A DNA stretch of 64,000 nucleotides, from NCBI RefSeq assembly GCF_027172205.1, contig NC_070614.1, forward strand, positions 42,523,001-42,587,000. Direction: 5' to 3'. The notes beneath the pieces were generated by a model, which searched no databases, had not been told where the DNA came from, and worked only from the letters and a program-made list of their open reading frames with translations. Source of the stretch: Podarcis raffonei. Lineage: Eukaryota > Chordata > Lepidosauria > Squamata > Lacertidae. Shown one piece after another: positions 61,660 through 64,000 of this stretch (position 1 is the first letter of the stretch; the number at the start of each line of letters is the position of its first letter). The position numbers were made by a program, and so were the translations under genes.

Positions 61660-64000
61660 ATCACATCAATTCTCGAACCAAATGGTGGTAATGGTTGATG
61701 TGGAGAGATAATGGTACTTACTTGTCCTGCCATCAGTGGCACTGCTGAGTAGGTTTCACAAATGAAAAATGGGTTTTAGCAAACCAGCCAACCAACCAAC
61801 CAACCAACCAACCCACAAATAACAGTGAAAGAAGATGCCTGATATAATGGTAAAGGAGTTTCAGAGTGCTACCACTCTGAATGAATGATTCCTTGTAAGT
61901 GCAGAATGAACATTATGTGGCACATTAATATGTAACTACAACATGAATGTTCAGATTGAAAGCTGTAGTTTGAATAGGGCTCACTATATTTACAGAATAT
62001 TGAGAAATAGCCACATAGGGAACTATCTTCTTCCAGATCATTGGTCAAGTGATGGAATGAACCCTGAATAGTGCAGAGAACCCACCTGGTTAAATTGGTT
62101 GGGCCATACAATGGCATCCTCATGAATGGTGAATGATTTCTCCTGGGTACCCAGGGAGTCTATCTTCCCAATTTTGACTCTAAGAAAGGACTGATTTGGA
62201 AACGTGAGCCAGTTTATAATGTCAAAGCCAGCAATTAATTCACCATTTGGGTCAAAATGCACATTTTCTCCTGCACTGTTGTTAAATGAAATACTTCTGA
62301 GAATGTGATGGAGCTAAATAATGAAAAGAAGAAGGAAGATACATATAAAAGTTCAAACTATGATATCATAAAATGTGGTAAAAATACATGCAACAGGAAG
62401 GCTTGGGATTACGATCTCTTGAAAGCTTTGTGCAAGCTAATGTTAGAAATAGGAAAAGGTCACATAAAATCCTACATCATGGAATATTGGCCACAACTGC
62501 ACCACTACTTTAACTTCCACTGTTTTAGCTTACACTAAAGAACCTTGCACACTGTAGGCTTATCAAGAGAGTTTTAGGTCTTTCTATCAAAATACCTCTA
62601 CTACCTTTAGACTGCAGTGTCCATGATTTAAGTCTGTGGTATGGATGCAACTATTATGGGGTGAGATATCATGGCTGGCAATGCTACTGATGGCAGTCCT
62701 GTTGCTGTTTCCAGTATGGGCAAAACTAGCAAGAAAATGAGGAGTTATACCCTCCTCTGCTTTTTCCAGTAAGGCACCTGGGGAAGGGCTTTGGTAAGGC
62801 ACCTGGGGAAGCGGTAGAGTACATGCTTGAATGCAGAAGGTTCCAGGTTCAATCCCAGGCTTCTCCAAGTAGGCCTGGGAAAGGTTTTTGCCTGAAATCC
62901 TGGGGGTTTCTGTCAGTCATTGTAGACAATACTGATCTACATGGGCCAGTGGTCTGTACTTAATATAAGAGGTTTCTATGCAATGACAGAAATGCTTAAG
63001 AAATTTTTGATATCCTAACCCCAATGTGGTTGTTTTTTAAAAAACAAAATCTTTTTAAAAAAAAACTTACTCTACGCTAATAAATCTTAGAGTGAATTGC
63101 AATACACAATCAGACCTAAATTATATAGCTGAATAAAACAATAAAAGTCCAACAACTTGTTAATCTCATAGAAGGTTGAGAGAGCTTGCCCATCCCCCCC
63201 AAAATATATATATGGAGGTATCTTTAGGACATTACCTGCCACGGTTGTTGATTTGCAAGCTGCCATCTCACTCCCTTTGCCATTCCCCTTTTCTTGACTT
63301 GGGATGAATGTCTGATGTGCAAAGCATGTGCCACTGCATAGACTGCATTGTAGATGTTGTAGCTATGGGCAGTCATTTTCATTTCAAAAACAGACACAGG
63401 AAGTGCCTCCATCTTCTCCTCCCCAGTGCAAATTTGCCTACCTATATTATCTGTCACAGAACTGGGGAATGAACAGTTAAATGACTCTTCCCAGAAGTCC
63501 TTGATAAAACCATTTTCTTTTTCTGTGCTTGGGTTCTTGATCTGAAGGAATTTCTGGAAAGCTAACAGATCCACTGAGTGAATTCCAAGGGAGAGAGAAC
63601 CATGAAGGAAACTTATGTCCCAATTTCTTTGGAATGGAAATGATGTGGTATCCATCTGGGCTGTCAGGAACCAGACTTTACCCTTGTTTCTTATTGGTAT
63701 ATGCTCAAATTTTACAACCTGGGGCATCATTTTCATTACCACCATTGTCTGAATTTCTCCATGTACAACCACAACATTCGTAGTGCTTCCCATAATAACA
63801 CTGACACCGTGAAAGCCCTCCCCCACCATGTCCGTGACACCACTGGAAGATGTTAGCTTAGGTAAAGTTTCTATGAAGTCAAAGCAGATGCCACTCTGGG
63901 AAAACAGTGGAAGTACATTCTCTATAAAACCTTCTGTATTTTCATCAGCCTCAGAAACCACTCCAATCCACGTCCACTGGAAATGCAGCAGTAACTTGAT
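58310..64000 (-). CDS. V2R-5: vomeronasal type-2 receptor, partial at right edge
   Basis: Visible exons on the minus strand are exon 3 from the window edge (63236-64000), exon 4 62086-62313, exon 5 60782-60908 and exon 6 58310-59211. Exons 1-2 and the start of exon 3 lie beyond the window. All visible exons are open, with phases as in the others. It shares [20 protein letters not shown] with V2R-4 and is a distinct, older paralogue. Intron 4 holds a long GATA array and intron 5 a Sauria-type SINE. Confidence 0.93.
59601..59852 (-). mobile_element. Sauria-type SINE
   Basis: Read on the minus strand, it has the tRNA-like head (CCAGTGTGGTGTAGTGGTTA, AACCGGGTTCG), the middle (GGTGACCTTGGGCC, CCCCACTTACCTCACAGAG) and the end (GCTTTGAGACTCCTGAAGG). 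This is the Sauria SINE of squamates. It sits in V2R-5 intron 5, between GAA-rich flanks that may be its tail and target duplication. Confidence 0.87.
60782..60908 (-). CDS. V2R-5 exon 5 (cysteine-rich linker)
   Basis: This 127-base exon encodes [20 protein letters not shown] and [17 protein letters not shown]. The donor is GAAG/GTAAGA. Confidence 0.94.
61005..61663. repeat. Long (GATA)n array
   Basis: About 650 bases of TATC units (GATA on the minus strand) with interspersed TATCATC variants. It lies in V2R-5 intron 4. GATA arrays form the Bkm satellite known from snake sex chromosomes. Translated frames here (YLSI runs) are artefacts. Confidence 0.96.
62086..62313 (-). CDS. V2R-5 exon 4
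   Basis: This 228-base, phase 0 exon includes [40 protein letters not shown] and ends [11 protein letters not shown]. The donor is CAG/GTGGGT. Confidence 0.94.
62765..63000 (+). mobile_element. tRNA-derived SINE
   Basis: The head has GCGGTAGAGTACATGC (A box region) and GGTTCAATCCC (B box). The tail TAGACAATACTGATCTACAT and CAGTGGTCTGTACTTAATAT matches the SINE split at 49196-49945. Confidence 0.75.
63236..64000 (-). CDS. V2R-5 exon 3, truncated by the window edge
   Basis: The visible frame runs from [20 protein letters not shown] to ANQQPWQ before GTAATG. It includes [37 protein letters not shown] and [20 protein letters not shown]. It lacks about 30 N-terminal residues of the exon. Confidence 0.94.

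Noticed and set aside
61386-61691. Open frame rich in YLSI repeats
   Set aside because: It is the translation of the TATC microsatellite, not a gene.

Overview
This window looks like squamate reptile (lizard or snake) genomic DNA. It has introns with vertebrate GT-AG splice sites, a tandem array of vomeronasal type-2 receptor (V2R) genes, one intronless olfactory receptor, and a squamate-type repeat set: L2-, L1- and RTE/BovB-clade LINEs, a Sauria-type SINE, other tRNA-derived SINEs, TA-flanked and hAT-like MITEs, Gypsy and Copia LTR elements, and a long GATA array. I favour a lizard but cannot fix the species.

Layout. 0-3.9 kb (+): BovB and L2 remnants, a hAT-like MITE and one intact class II olfactory receptor gene (1473-2423). 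4.07-12.85 kb (-): V2R-1, six exons. 13.6-22.7 kb: a chromodomain-type Gypsy element with a younger Copia element nested in it. 22.8-30.6 kb (-): V2R-2. 31.4-34.1 kb: LINE remnants and an orphan V2R exon 6 fragment. 34.1-42.3 kb (-): V2R-3. 42.4-43.1 kb: a tandemly repeated upstream region. 43.5-45.4 kb: unassigned repeat-like DNA. 45.4-55.1 kb (-): V2R-4. 55.1-58.3 kb: intergenic, with a MITE and a solo LTR. 58.3 kb to the right edge (-): V2R-5, which runs off the window inside exon 3.

All five V2R genes point the same way and share exon phases. They carry a Venus-flytrap ligand-binding region (exons 1-4), a cysteine-rich linker (exon 5 and the start of exon 6) and seven transmembrane helices (exon 6). 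Every V2R exon I could delimit is open and has plausible splice sites. V2R-1, -2 and -3 are recent tandem copies: their introns align, and the head-to-tail duplication joint is visible next to V2R-2. V2R-4 and V2R-5 are older paralogues. By family, these genes should encode peptide or protein chemosensors of vomeronasal neurons, signalling through Gao and TRPC2; no expression evidence is available here.

The most notable points are: a shared loss of the signal-peptide core in V2R-1/2/3 but not in V2R-4; a readable tandem-duplication joint; exon 5 ghosts inside intron 3; duplicated splice-site segments; a mosaic exon 3 in V2R-3; and independent transposon insertions that order the duplications in time. 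I found no bacterial-type system, CRISPR array or RNA gene. All similarity statements are by eye from the sequence.
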